From: an uncultured Clostridia bacterium
GTDB lineage: Bacteria; Bacillota; Clostridia; Oscillospirales; CAG-272
NCBI GenBank assembly: GCA_946641795.1
Contig: CAMPBZ010000088.1
Span: forward strand, 1 to 5,302
DNA: 5,302 bases
Direction: 5' to 3'
Part shown: one piece after another, positions 1-5,302 of the stretch
Layout: the number at the start of each line of letters is the position of its first letter
Numbering within the stretch: the first letter of the stretch is position 1
Program-made: the position numbers and the translations under genes
The notes under the pieces: generated by a model
Seen by the model: only the letters and a program-made list of their open reading frames with translations
Database searches by the model: none
Told to the model about the DNA's origin: nothing

Positions 1-351
1 CATATAAGCGCGGATCAAATCGCCCCGCAAAGGGGAAAAGGCAAAGGTTGCGCTTTCTTCCTCGCCTGTGACCGGAAAATAGGGCTTGCGCTCGATCATC
101 TTTTTCCAGCAAACGGTGTATTCCCCCGCCGTATCCAACACCGACATGGGAACGGTAATTTTGTGCAGATCGGTATCCGAACGCAAAATGCCGTTGCTCT
201 CATCGTAATAGGTGTTTTCCCCTACCCGAACCCAAAGAATGGTCGGCTCTTTGACAGGGATCATGATCTGGTATTCTTCCCGCACGGCAAATACGGCGGG
301 TGTAAAACGCATGACCGACGGAATCGTCTGCTCGTCTATATGTACGTCCAT
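1..351 (-). CDS. Probable metallophosphoesterase, N-terminal part (3' end beyond window)
   Basis: This frame stays open for 117 codons from an ATG at 351 to the left edge, so the gene continues outside the window. The visible part reads as a beta-rich N-terminal domain, with stretches such as FTPAVFAVREEYQIMIPV, ILWVRVGENTYYDESNGILR and GEYTVCWKKMIERKPYFPV. From memory, this resembles the N-terminal domain of calcineurin-like metallophosphoesterases in Clostridia, which precedes the metal-binding catalytic domain. None of the catalytic Asp/His/Asn motifs are in view, so the enzymatic call is inference. There is no signal peptide, which suggests a cytoplasmic protein. The start codon overlaps the stop codon of the epimerase gene by one base, and the upstream GGAG (366-369) is rather far away. 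Translation is therefore probably coupled to the upstream gene. An alternative is an uncharacterised protein with a fibronectin/Ig-like domain. Confidence 0.6.
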   Translation of the reverse strand, partial: MDVHIDEQTIPSVMRFTPAVFAVREEYQIMIPVKEPTILWVRVGENTYYDESNGILRSDTDLHKITVPMSVLDTAGEYTVCWKKMIERKPYFPVTGEEESATFAFSPLRGDLIRAYM

Positions 352-1295
352 TATGCTTTCTGATACTCCTTTTTGTAGGCTTCGATCCGGTCGCTGAAAT
401 ATTTGCCGATCTCGGCGTTCAAACGCAGCGCGGCTTTGCGCAGTTCCTTGGGGAACCCGTGAATGCCGCCGTCGGTTTCAAAGTTGATTACGCCGTTATA
501 GTTGATTTTTGCAAGCGCTTTGAGAACGCCGTCCCAGTCGGTTCCCTGCCGGTCGGTGTACCGCGCGGTATAGGGGATGAGGTGGGTATCAAAGGTGCCG
601 TCGGTATCGTGAATGTGCAGGACTTTGAGGTGGTCGCCGTAGGCGAGGATCTCCTGGAACTGGTCCTTGCCGGTAATGTTGCCGTGCCCGACGTCATAGC
701 AAAGACCAAAGCACTCGGCACCGGCTTTTTTGTTCAGCTCTTCCACCAGACGCACCAAAAATTCGGAATTGGAACCGCTGTAACAGTTGATGCGGCCGAG
801 ATAGTAGTAATAAGTGTTCTCAATGCACATCACCACGCCCTGCTCTTTGAGGAGCGGGATAAAGGTGGAAAACAGGTCAAGATGGTATTGAAAATCCTCT
901 TCCACGGTCCGGTGGTTATCCACGTGAACACCGTGAACCACAAGGTATTTCGATTTTAACATCCGCGCAATATGAATGCACTTTTCAAAGGTCATATGGA
1001 TATAATCATTCAGTTCCGGGTAGCCGGTGCGCGCCGTCGGGAACGGGGCGTGCAGCTGGTTGAAGATGATGCCGTACTTGGTTGCCGCCTCGTACATGGG
1101 CTTGAAGTGGGCTTCCAGCTCTTCGAGCGATTTATCGTAAAAGCCGAACATTTCTTCCTTGTAGATCTGGCCGACCGACCATTCCGTGCTGCTCAAATCG
1201 ACCGAATTGTAGCCGAGCTCGGCGGCAAGTTTATAACATTCATCGTAATTTTCGGTAATTTCTTTGAACAAGCAATCACAAATTCCAACAAGCAT
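351..1295 (-). CDS. Sugar phosphate isomerase/epimerase-type TIM-barrel protein
   Basis: The 314-residue protein has the layout of the xylose-isomerase-like TIM-barrel superfamily (AP endonuclease 2 / IolE / ketose 3-epimerase relatives), whose usual length is 260-320. Likely metal ligands sit at the ends of successive strands: Glu159 (in CIEN), Asp201 with His204 (CYDVGH), His227 and His229 (LHIHD) and Glu273 (NFETDGG). His82 (LHAPFP) and His121 (VVHGVH) lie on earlier strands. The Glu-Asp-His-Glu set matches the divalent-metal site of D-tagatose/psicose 3-epimerases, so interconversion of a ketose or aldose is plausible. The substrate cannot be told, and inosose or hydroxypyruvate isomerase-like roles remain open. 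There is no signal peptide, so it should be cytoplasmic. It lies 29 bases after the SGNH hydrolase gene and overlaps the next start by one base, so it is the middle gene of an operon. The start is supported by a good ribosome site. Confidence 0.85.
   Translation of the reverse strand: MLVGICDCLFKEITENYDECYKLAAELGYNSVDLSSTEWSVGQIYKEEMFGFYDKSLEELEAHFKPMYEAATKYGIIFNQLHAPFPTARTGYPELNDYIHMTFEKCIHIARMLKSKYLVVHGVHVDNHRTVEEDFQYHLDLFSTFIPLLKEQGVVMCIENTYYYYLGRINCYSGSNSEFLVRLVEELNKKAGAECFGLCYDVGHGNITGKDQFQEILAYGDHLKVLHIHDTDGTFDTHLIPYTARYTDRQGTDWDGVLKALAKINYNGVINFETDGGIHGFPKELRKAALRLNAEIGKYFSDRIEAYKKEYQKA
366..374 (-). promoter_or_regulatory. Weakly spaced ribosome binding site for the metallophosphoesterase-like gene
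   Basis: The minus strand reads AAAAAGGAG inside the last codons of the epimerase gene. It lies 14 bases before the ATG at 351, longer than the usual 6-9. Together with the TAATG stop/start overlap at 349-353, this suggests reinitiation by ribosomes that finish the upstream gene. Confidence 0.45.
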
Positions 1296-1303
1296 TGCAG
1301 TTT

Positions 1304-1310
1304 CTCCTTT
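1304..1310 (-). promoter_or_regulatory. Ribosome binding site of the epimerase gene
   Basis: AAAGGAG on the minus strand lies 8 bases before the ATG at 1295. It is near-ideal in sequence and spacing and fixes the start codon. It falls in the 29-base gap after the SGNH hydrolase stop codon, which contains no terminator. Confidence 0.8.
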
Positions 1311-1324
1311 GATTGTGTTTTTTA

Positions 1325-2377
1325 TCAGCCGACGAGGAAGGCGCCGATTTCTGCTTTGGTGCCGCCGCTCTTGCCGTTTTTATCTTCCAAAAGAGTGACT
1401 TTCACGGTGTGTTTGCCGGGAGCAAGGCAGGTGAAAACCGGTTTTTCCTTGCAGTTCACGTGCCACAGGTAGGTGTCAATAATGAGCCGCTCGGTGCCGT
1501 CCACCACAAATTGCAGTTTGCCGCAGTTTTCGCCGGCGTTGTAGAACAGGCCGAAATCGGTGCCTTCAAAATCCACTTTGAAGGTGCTGCCCGGCTTTTC
1601 GGCAATCAGGTGACCGCCGTAGCGCATTCCCTGTTCTTCAAATGTCCAACCGGAAAGATCGTAGGCTTTCTCGCCGGTCAGCAGGTGCGCGCCGGTCAAA
1701 AGGCCGTCCGAAACGGCGATCAGGCTATGCGGCACGAGCTTGGCCGCGCCCTTGCAGGCTTCCAGCTCTTTTGCCAGAACGCTTTCCACAATTTCGGCGT
1801 AGGTTTTGTAACCGTAATCGTTGGGGTGAACCCAGTCAATGTAAAAGTCGTGCGGGTTTTCGCCGGTCTCGCGGCATTTGGCGTAAATGTAATCGCTGAA
1901 TTTGACCGACAACAGGCCGTTGCGGTCGGCAACGTCGCGGTGGGCGCGGAGTTGGGGATAGTCGTCGGTGTCGTAATGCAGGTCGTAGGTAAACGCATAC
2001 ACAACGTCCATATCCGGGTTGAGCGCGTAGGCCTTTGCCAAAAGGGACTCGGACTGCCGGCGAACGGTGCGATAATCAAAATCTTCGTAGTAATCGTTGA
2101 CGGCAAATTCAATGAAGAACAGGTCGGGCTTGATGGGCGCAACGTCGGTATCAAAGCGGAAGTTTGCAAGATAGGACGCGGTGCCGCCGATGCCGGCATT
2201 GACAAAGTTGACCTTGACGCCGTAGGTTTCTTCCAGCCAATGGCTGACCAGGGTGGGCCAGCTTTTCTCCCTGCCGTTGGAAGAGCCGTAGCCCTGCGTG
2301 ACCGAACCGCCGATGTAGGCAACGTTCAGCTCCTTTTTCTCTTTGATTTTCAAAGCGGTATTGTTTAAATAAAGCAT
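1325..2377 (-). CDS. SGNH/GDSL-type hydrolase (probable carbohydrate esterase) with C-terminal beta-sandwich-like region
   Basis: The 350-residue protein carries the SGNH hydrolase blocks in order. Block I is YIGGSVTQG with nucleophile Ser25. Block II is NAGIGGT (residues 60-66). Block III is FAVND with Asn94. Block V is DWVHPNDYGY with Asp181 and His184 as the rest of the triad. Residues about 1-207 form the catalytic domain. Residues about 235-350 are strand-rich (GWTFEEQGMRYGGHLI, STFKVDFEGTDFGLFYN, GKHTVKVTLL) and look like the jelly-roll domain seen in bimodular carbohydrate esterases. Family members remove acetyl or other acyl groups from sugars or lipids. The ester substrate here is unknown, and deacetylation of imported oligosaccharides is inference. 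There is no signal peptide, so it is probably cytoplasmic. Block III has Ala where many members have Gly. It is the first gene of the leftward operon, 34 bases or so from the predicted transcription start. Confidence 0.88.
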   Translation of the reverse strand: MLYLNNTALKIKEKKELNVAYIGGSVTQGYGSSNGREKSWPTLVSHWLEETYGVKVNFVNAGIGGTASYLANFRFDTDVAPIKPDLFFIEFAVNDYYEDFDYRTVRRQSESLLAKAYALNPDMDVVYAFTYDLHYDTDDYPQLRAHRDVADRNGLLSVKFSDYIYAKCRETGENPHDFYIDWVHPNDYGYKTYAEIVESVLAKELEACKGAAKLVPHSLIAVSDGLLTGAHLLTGEKAYDLSGWTFEEQGMRYGGHLIAEKPGSTFKVDFEGTDFGLFYNAGENCGKLQFVVDGTERLIIDTYLWHVNCKEKPVFTCLAPGKHTVKVTLLEDKNGKSGGTKAEIGAFLVG

Positions 2378-2384
2378 AGGGAAA

Positions 2385-2390
2385 TCCTTT
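2385..2390 (-). promoter_or_regulatory. Ribosome binding site of the SGNH hydrolase gene
   Basis: The minus strand reads AGAAAGGA, with the AAAGGA core at 2385-2390, 7 bases before the ATG at 2377. The spacing supports this start. The next in-frame residues lead directly into the first beta strand of the SGNH fold. Confidence 0.7.
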
Positions 2391-2398
2391 CTGAAAAT

Positions 2399-2441
2399 AA
2401 TTTTATTCTAAGATATAATTATAACAATGAAAGATAAAATT
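2399..2441 (-). promoter_or_regulatory. Possible operator: direct repeat and imperfect palindrome over the promoter
   Basis: Two near-identical 11-mers, AAGATATAATT (2410-2420) and AAGATAAAATT (2431-2441, plus strand), match at 10 of 11 positions. They lie 21 bases apart, about two helical turns. One overlaps the -10 box and start site; the other fills the spacer up to the -35 box. In addition, 2399-2420 forms a 22-base imperfect palindrome with 8 of 11 pairs matching, centred near the predicted start. The position suits a repressor site. The stretch is very AT-rich, so chance similarity is a real possibility, and no regulator gene is in the window. Confidence 0.3.
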
Positions 2442-2446
2442 GTCAA
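2418..2446 (-). promoter_or_regulatory. Consensus sigma-A/sigma-70 promoter for the SGNH-epimerase-phosphoesterase operon
   Basis: On the minus strand, TTGACA (plus-strand 2441-2446) is followed by exactly 17 bases and then TATAAT (2418-2423). Both hexamers match the consensus fully. The bases before the -10 box read TGT, giving an extended TGnTATAAT element. Transcription should start near 2410-2412 and leave a leader of roughly 34 bases before the ATG at 2377, containing the ribosome site. It lies just downstream of the terminator of the preceding unit, so the left operon can be expressed independently. Confidence 0.88.
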
Positions 2447-2448
2447 GC

Positions 2449-2475
2449 AAAACGGCAATTTTCGGGCAAATTTTT
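2449..2475 (-). promoter_or_regulatory. UP-element-like phased A/T tracts upstream of the promoter
   Basis: Just upstream of the -35 box the minus strand carries AAAAATTT, AAAATT and TTTT tracts separated by short GC stretches. AAAATTTGCC and AAAATTGCC form a repeat with an offset of about 11 bases, one helical turn. Such phased A-tracts between about -40 and -65 are typical of sites for the RNA polymerase alpha-subunit C-terminal domain. The role is inferred from position and composition only. Confidence 0.35.
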
Positions 2476-2479
2476 ACAG

Positions 2480-2516
2480 AAAAAAGGCGGCATTTTTGCA
2501 TTTTGCCGCCTTTTTT
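2480..2516 (-). terminator. Intrinsic terminator after the lipoprotein esterase gene
   Basis: On the minus strand, AAAAAAGGCGGCA pairs perfectly with TGCCGCCTTTTTT (13 bp) around an 11-base loop, and the second arm ends in six T. The structure begins five bases after the stop codon at 2522-2524, so it ends the trehalase-lipoprotein transcript. Because the A-tract and T-tract are symmetrical it could also stop transcription from the other strand, but no convergent gene is present. Confidence 0.93.
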
Positions 2517-2521
2517 GAATT

Positions 2522-4294
2522 TTATTGTGCAGAGGGTTGCGAAAGTTGATATTTCCCGCCGCCGTTTCCGCCGCCGTGGGAGGCGTTTTGCTGGAAGGTG
2601 ATGGTTTTTTCAACGTTTTTGGCCCCGTTATACAGCGCCATTACGCCGGAAGCCGGGCAATACATATCGCCCATTGCACCGTAAATTTGCACCTTGCAGG
2701 TCAGTTTTGCGGCAAAGGTTCCCGGGTCAAGGTACACAAGCTCCGAAAGGTTGGAGGGCCAGCTGCGCGTTTTGCGGCCAATGGTGGCGCCCATGGTATC
2801 GCAAAGCCACGGAATGCCAATGTCCAAAAGGCTGACGTCGGTTCCGGTGACCTCTTTGGTCAGCGCGGCAACCGCCGTGCTCTGCATAGCGCCCATACTG
2901 TTGCCGGCCACCACAAAGGTTTCCCCGTCCCAATAATTGTTGCCGGAGGGGCCGAACTGCGCCAGCAGGAAGCGTGCACCAAGCAGGTCGCGCTTGATCA
3001 TATCCCGCATATAATCGGGAGAGTTGATAAAGTTGCCGATCCTGTTTTTTTGCTTTTGATAATAGGTGCTGTCGGTTTTTGCCTGTTCCAAATCAAATCC
3101 GTGGGCGCAAACAATGAGCGTTGCGGTGTTTTCCTTGTAAACGGGATCGGGGATCGGAATATTGCCGTCGTGCGCCTGGAAGGTGATGCGCAGGCCGATT
3201 TTATTCGTTTCGCTCGCCCCTGTGGGAACGGTCAAATACCCCGCGGCAACGTTGTTTTCTTTGTAAATGTTCTTACCACCGGAGGGCATTTCCCAATAGT
3301 AGGCCCGGAACCCCGCCTGGGTGGAGGAAATCTCTGTCAGCTTCATGCCCGTTGTGGGTTGCGATTGGACGGCCGAAATGACCGGCGCCCAGTAAGCGTC
3401 CAAATCCGCGGTCTGCGCCGGGCTGATTTGATCGACCCCAAAGCCAACGCTGCCCACATAATGGTAACCGTCGACCGAGTCGGCAATGCCGCTCAATTTC
3501 TTTTTGCTTTCGTCGCAGGCTTTCACGTTCAGGTAGAAAAATCCGGGTTTGGAAAAGTTTGCAATTTCGTATTCGATATAGCCTTTTGTGCCGTCAATAT
3601 ACAGTTTTTCGCCGGTGCCGTCTTTTACATCATAGCCGGTGCCGGTGGACTCATCCCAAATTGCCAATTCGTAATACGGAACGCTGACGAGCTTCCCTTC
3701 GGAAACGATTGCAAGCCGGAAAATTGCCGTTTCGCCAACGGCGTAGGAAAGCGGGTTTTTATCGCTGTCGCCTACCATTTTCTTCTCGCCCTTGGCGCTT
3801 TGATAGGAAACGACATCATAATTTTTGATAACCGAAAAATCGCTTGGAAAATCCATTGTTGTTTTACCTTCTATCGTTGATTTGAAAAGATTGACCACGT
3901 CGCTCAAAAACGACTTTTCGTGCACGGCAAGGATCAGCGCGCGCCCCTCCACGTACACGCGGCAGGAGGCCGGCGACTGCTGGGGGTCCACCTTCAACCA
4001 AATCACCTTGCCGTTGCCGGGGTCGGTGGTGGTGGCGGGAAGACTGCGCCCGGCAACGTTGGAAATGGCCGAGCGGAGCTTGATTGCCAGGTCGTTTGCG
4101 CCCTCCACATCTGCGGGGTACAGGATTTTATGGTTGGCAATCGATTTGCCGGCAATGGTCAGGCTGGTTTCGGGCTCCTGCTCTTCGGGGTCGGGATCGG
4201 GGCCTACCGGCGTTTTGGGAACGCAGGAAACAGCCGAAAGCAGGATTGCAAGCGTTACAAGCGCCAAAAACAGGCGAAAAAGTCCTTTTTTCAT
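2522..4294 (-). CDS. Secreted lipoprotein with C-terminal acetyl-xylan-esterase (AXE1/CE7-type) domain
   Basis: The 590-residue protein begins with a signal peptide (MKKGLFRLF, then a hydrophobic core) ending in a lipobox-like AVSC with lipidation at Cys24. A Pro/acidic linker (about 26-44) then sets the enzyme off from the membrane. Residues about 45-155 form an alpha/beta region I cannot assign. Residues about 175-288 look like an Ig-like beta domain. From about 289 the AXE1 fold follows: DLDAYWAPVISAV, AAGYLTVP, IVCAHGFDLEQ, nucleophile Ser466 in GNSMG, Asp543 in GDMYCPASG and His573 in ASHGG. Triad spacing (77 and 30 residues) is close to that of Thermotoga CE7 acetyl esterase (Ser188, Asp274, His303). 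CE7 enzymes deacetylate xylo-oligosaccharides and cephalosporin C; surface deacetylation of sugars is inferred. The tail after the His is short and Gly-rich. It is 18 bases from the trehalase-family gene and probably co-transcribed with it. Confidence 0.87.
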   Translation of the reverse strand: MKKGLFRLFLALVTLAILLSAVSCVPKTPVGPDPDPEEQEPETSLTIAGKSIANHKILYPADVEGANDLAIKLRSAISNVAGRSLPATTTDPGNGKVIWLKVDPQQSPASCRVYVEGRALILAVHEKSFLSDVVNLFKSTIEGKTTMDFPSDFSVIKNYDVVSYQSAKGEKKMVGDSDKNPLSYAVGETAIFRLAIVSEGKLVSVPYYELAIWDESTGTGYDVKDGTGEKLYIDGTKGYIEYEIANFSKPGFFYLNVKACDESKKKLSGIADSVDGYHYVGSVGFGVDQISPAQTADLDAYWAPVISAVQSQPTTGMKLTEISSTQAGFRAYYWEMPSGGKNIYKENNVAAGYLTVPTGASETNKIGLRITFQAHDGNIPIPDPVYKENTATLIVCAHGFDLEQAKTDSTYYQKQKNRIGNFINSPDYMRDMIKRDLLGARFLLAQFGPSGNNYWDGETFVVAGNSMGAMQSTAVAALTKEVTGTDVSLLDIGIPWLCDTMGATIGRKTRSWPSNLSELVYLDPGTFAAKLTCKVQIYGAMGDMYCPASGVMALYNGAKNVEKTITFQQNASHGGGNGGGKYQLSQPSAQ

Positions 4295-4303
4295 TTTGGT
4301 TTT

Positions 4304-4310
4304 TCCCTTT
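4304..4310 (-). promoter_or_regulatory. Imperfect ribosome binding site of the lipoprotein gene
   Basis: The minus strand reads AAAGGGA, 9 bases before the ATG at 4294, in a purine-rich leader that begins right after the trehalase stop codon. It lacks a full GGAG core. The start itself is secure, because MKKG opens a classic signal peptide. Confidence 0.5.
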
Positions 4311-4312
4311 TT

Positions 4313-5302
4313 TTATACAGTTTCTTTGCCGTCAAGCAGGAGTTTGCATTTCAGGTAAACGCCGGCCGTCCAGCCGAGCATGGGAGGGGTGTTGTATTCG
4401 GCGCCCGCGTCGGCTTCTCCGGTGATAACGTCGTATTTTTCCCAGAACTGGCCGGTCTTGGCTTCCACTTTTTCCACCAGCGCAATGTATTTTTCGGCAA
4501 CGCGGCGGGCGGCTTCGGTGTAGCCGTAGCGTTCCAGCGCGCCAACCAACATCCATTGAATGCAGGGCCAGCCGGTGGGGGCGCCCCATTGGAAATGCGC
4601 CTCGGTTTCTACTTCCTGGCAGGGCATAATGCCCCATTCGCGCTCCAAAAGCGGCAGCTTTTGCAGGGTTTTCTTTGCCTGCTCGGGCGTGGCAATGCCG
4701 AAATAGAGCGGGTAGAAGGAGGCGGCGCTGAACACCGGGCTGAACGCGCCGGTTTCAACGTTGCGGTCGAGGAAACAGCCTTCGCTTTCGTTCCAAAGGA
4801 AGGCGTTCATGGCCGCTTTGCGCTTGTCGGCAAGGGCTTTCCACTCGTCGGCTTTGGCAGGCTCGTATTTTGCGGCAAAAAGGGCGAGGGTTTCTTCCAG
4901 GTTCCAAAGGAGGGAGTTGAGGTCCACCGCGGCGTACTGAAAGCCGTGTTTTTCCCAGCGGGGGTTGCAATCCCATCCGCTTTCGCAATAGGAAAGGTAG
5001 TTGCCAACCTCCACTTGCGGGTCGGGCTCGGGGTCAAGGCCGGTGCGGCGCTTCCAATGCCCCAGGCGGGATTGAATGGTGTCCTCCTCGGTGGCCAAAA
5101 AGCCGTAGTGGGCAAGGCCGTTTGCAAAAGTGCGGTTCTTTGAAAAGAACTTGTGCTCGGTCTTCATTGCCTCGTAAAAACGTTTGGCCGAGGCGGCGTC
5201 CAGGTCGGGCAGCTCGCGCACCATTTGGGCAAAGAAAGGCGGCTGGGAGTGTTTGAGGTAGCGGCGGCGGCTGCCGTTGGGCATAAAGCCGAAGCGCTCG
5301 AT
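4313..5302 (-). CDS. Trehalase-family (GH37-like) glycosidase, C-terminal 329 residues (5' end beyond window)
   Basis: The frame is open to the right edge; the first visible residues IERFGFMPNG precede the Met at 5284, so that Met is internal. GH37 trehalases hydrolyse alpha,alpha-trehalose to two glucoses in an (alpha/alpha)6 barrel. Counting from the edge, the family landmarks are FGFMPNGSRRRYL with HSQPPFF (residues 4-24), CESGWDCNPRW (106-116) with probable catalytic acid Asp111 (E. coli Asp312), DLNSLLWNLEE (127-137), QWGAPTGW (238-245), FWEKYD with probable base Glu288 (E. coli Glu496) and PPMLGWTAGVYL (306-317). Signature QWDxPxGWxP is altered to QWGAPTGWPC, so the true substrate may be a related glycoside; GH63-like enzymes are an alternative. 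Secretion cannot be judged without the N terminus. It is the upstream partner of the lipoprotein esterase gene, with no terminator between them. Confidence 0.87.
   Translation of the reverse strand: MERFGFMPNGSRRRYLKHSQPPFFAQMVRELPDLDAASAKRFYEAMKTEHKFFSKNRTFANGLAHYGFLATEEDTIQSRLGHWKRRTGLDPEPDPQVEVGNYLSYCESGWDCNPRWEKHGFQYAAVDLNSLLWNLEETLALFAAKYEPAKADEWKALADKRKAAMNAFLWNESEGCFLDRNVETGAFSPVFSAASFYPLYFGIATPEQAKKTLQKLPLLEREWGIMPCQEVETEAHFQWGAPTGWPCIQWMLVGALERYGYTEAARRVAEKYIALVEKVEAKTGQFWEKYDVITGEADAGAEYNTPPMLGWTAGVYLKCKLLLDGKETV

Noticed and set aside
459..959. 166-codon plus-strand open frame opposite the epimerase gene
   Set aside because: It is a shadow of the TIM-barrel gene with no start signal and no domain.
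1313..2368. Long open frame on the plus strand opposite the SGNH hydrolase gene
   Set aside because: The opposite strand encodes a protein with a complete SGNH catalytic set, a ribosome site and a promoter. The plus-strand product is a low-complexity run of V, G, A and F with no motif, as expected for an antisense shadow.
2557..2582. GCC-rich repeat near the end of the lipoprotein gene
   Set aside because: It simply encodes the Gly-rich segment GGGNGGGK after the catalytic His; it is too short to be a functional DNA repeat.
2525..3880. 451-codon plus-strand open frame opposite the lipoprotein gene
   Set aside because: It mirrors the lipoprotein esterase, has no recognisable domain and no convincing ribosome site, and would start immediately next to the terminator hairpin.
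4180..4215. GGGATCGGGG-type low-complexity stretch
   Set aside because: It encodes the Pro/Asp/Glu linker behind the lipobox (PVGPDPDPEEQEPE), a normal feature of surface lipoproteins.
4312..4335. Possible promoter TTGACG...TATAAA (minus strand) before the lipoprotein gene
   Set aside because: The spacer is only 12 bases, far too short for sigma-70. The bases are the last codons and stop of the trehalase gene plus an A-rich leader.
3920..5143. 407-codon plus-strand open frame spanning two minus-strand genes
   Set aside because: It crosses the lipoprotein/trehalase gene boundary and its product is Gly/Val/Phe-rich without motifs. Codon composition of the minus-strand genes explains the lack of stops.

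Overview
The window shows five protein-coding genes, all on the minus strand, so transcription runs right to left. Both outer genes run off the window edges. Several things suggest a Gram-positive, gut- or rumen-type Clostridia (Firmicutes) chromosome. The coding sequence is roughly half G+C while the only sizeable intergenic gap is very AT-rich. Ribosome sites are purine-rich AAAGGAG-type. One gene encodes a lipoprotein with a Pro/acidic linker, and the enzymes resemble carbohydrate-scavenging families common in uncultured Clostridia. The taxonomic statement is inference. No RNA gene, mobile element, CRISPR array or phage gene was seen.

Right half (5302 to 2480). A trehalase-family (GH37-like) glycosidase, 5'-truncated by the window edge, is followed after 18 bases by a 590-residue secreted lipoprotein. 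The lipoprotein ends in an acetyl-xylan-esterase/cephalosporin-C-deacetylase (AXE1, CE7-type) alpha/beta hydrolase domain with a readable Ser-Asp-His triad. A strong intrinsic terminator (13-bp perfect stem, 2480-2516) starts five bases after the lipoprotein stop codon and closes this unit.

Middle (2378 to 2521). The only real intergenic region holds that terminator and then a perfect-consensus housekeeping promoter: TTGACA, a 17-bp spacer, and TATAAT with an extended TGn motif. Phased A/T tracts lie upstream. A direct repeat and an imperfect palindrome overlap the promoter and could be an operator.

Left half (2377 to 1). From this promoter runs an apparent three-gene operon. The genes are a cytoplasmic SGNH/GDSL hydrolase with a C-terminal beta-sandwich-like region, a TIM-barrel sugar-phosphate isomerase/epimerase-type protein, and the N-terminal part of a probable metallophosphoesterase. 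The last start codon overlaps the preceding stop codon by one base (TAATG).

Inferred joint role: local breakdown of acylated glycosides or oligosaccharides. A surface esterase (AXE1) and an internal esterase (SGNH) of unrelated folds would remove acyl groups, the trehalase-family enzyme would cleave a disaccharide or related glycoside, and the epimerase-type enzyme would handle a released sugar. The real substrates cannot be read from the sequence. No clearly new multi-gene system is evident. The most notable items are the promoter/operator region and the unusual domain make-up of the lipoprotein esterase.
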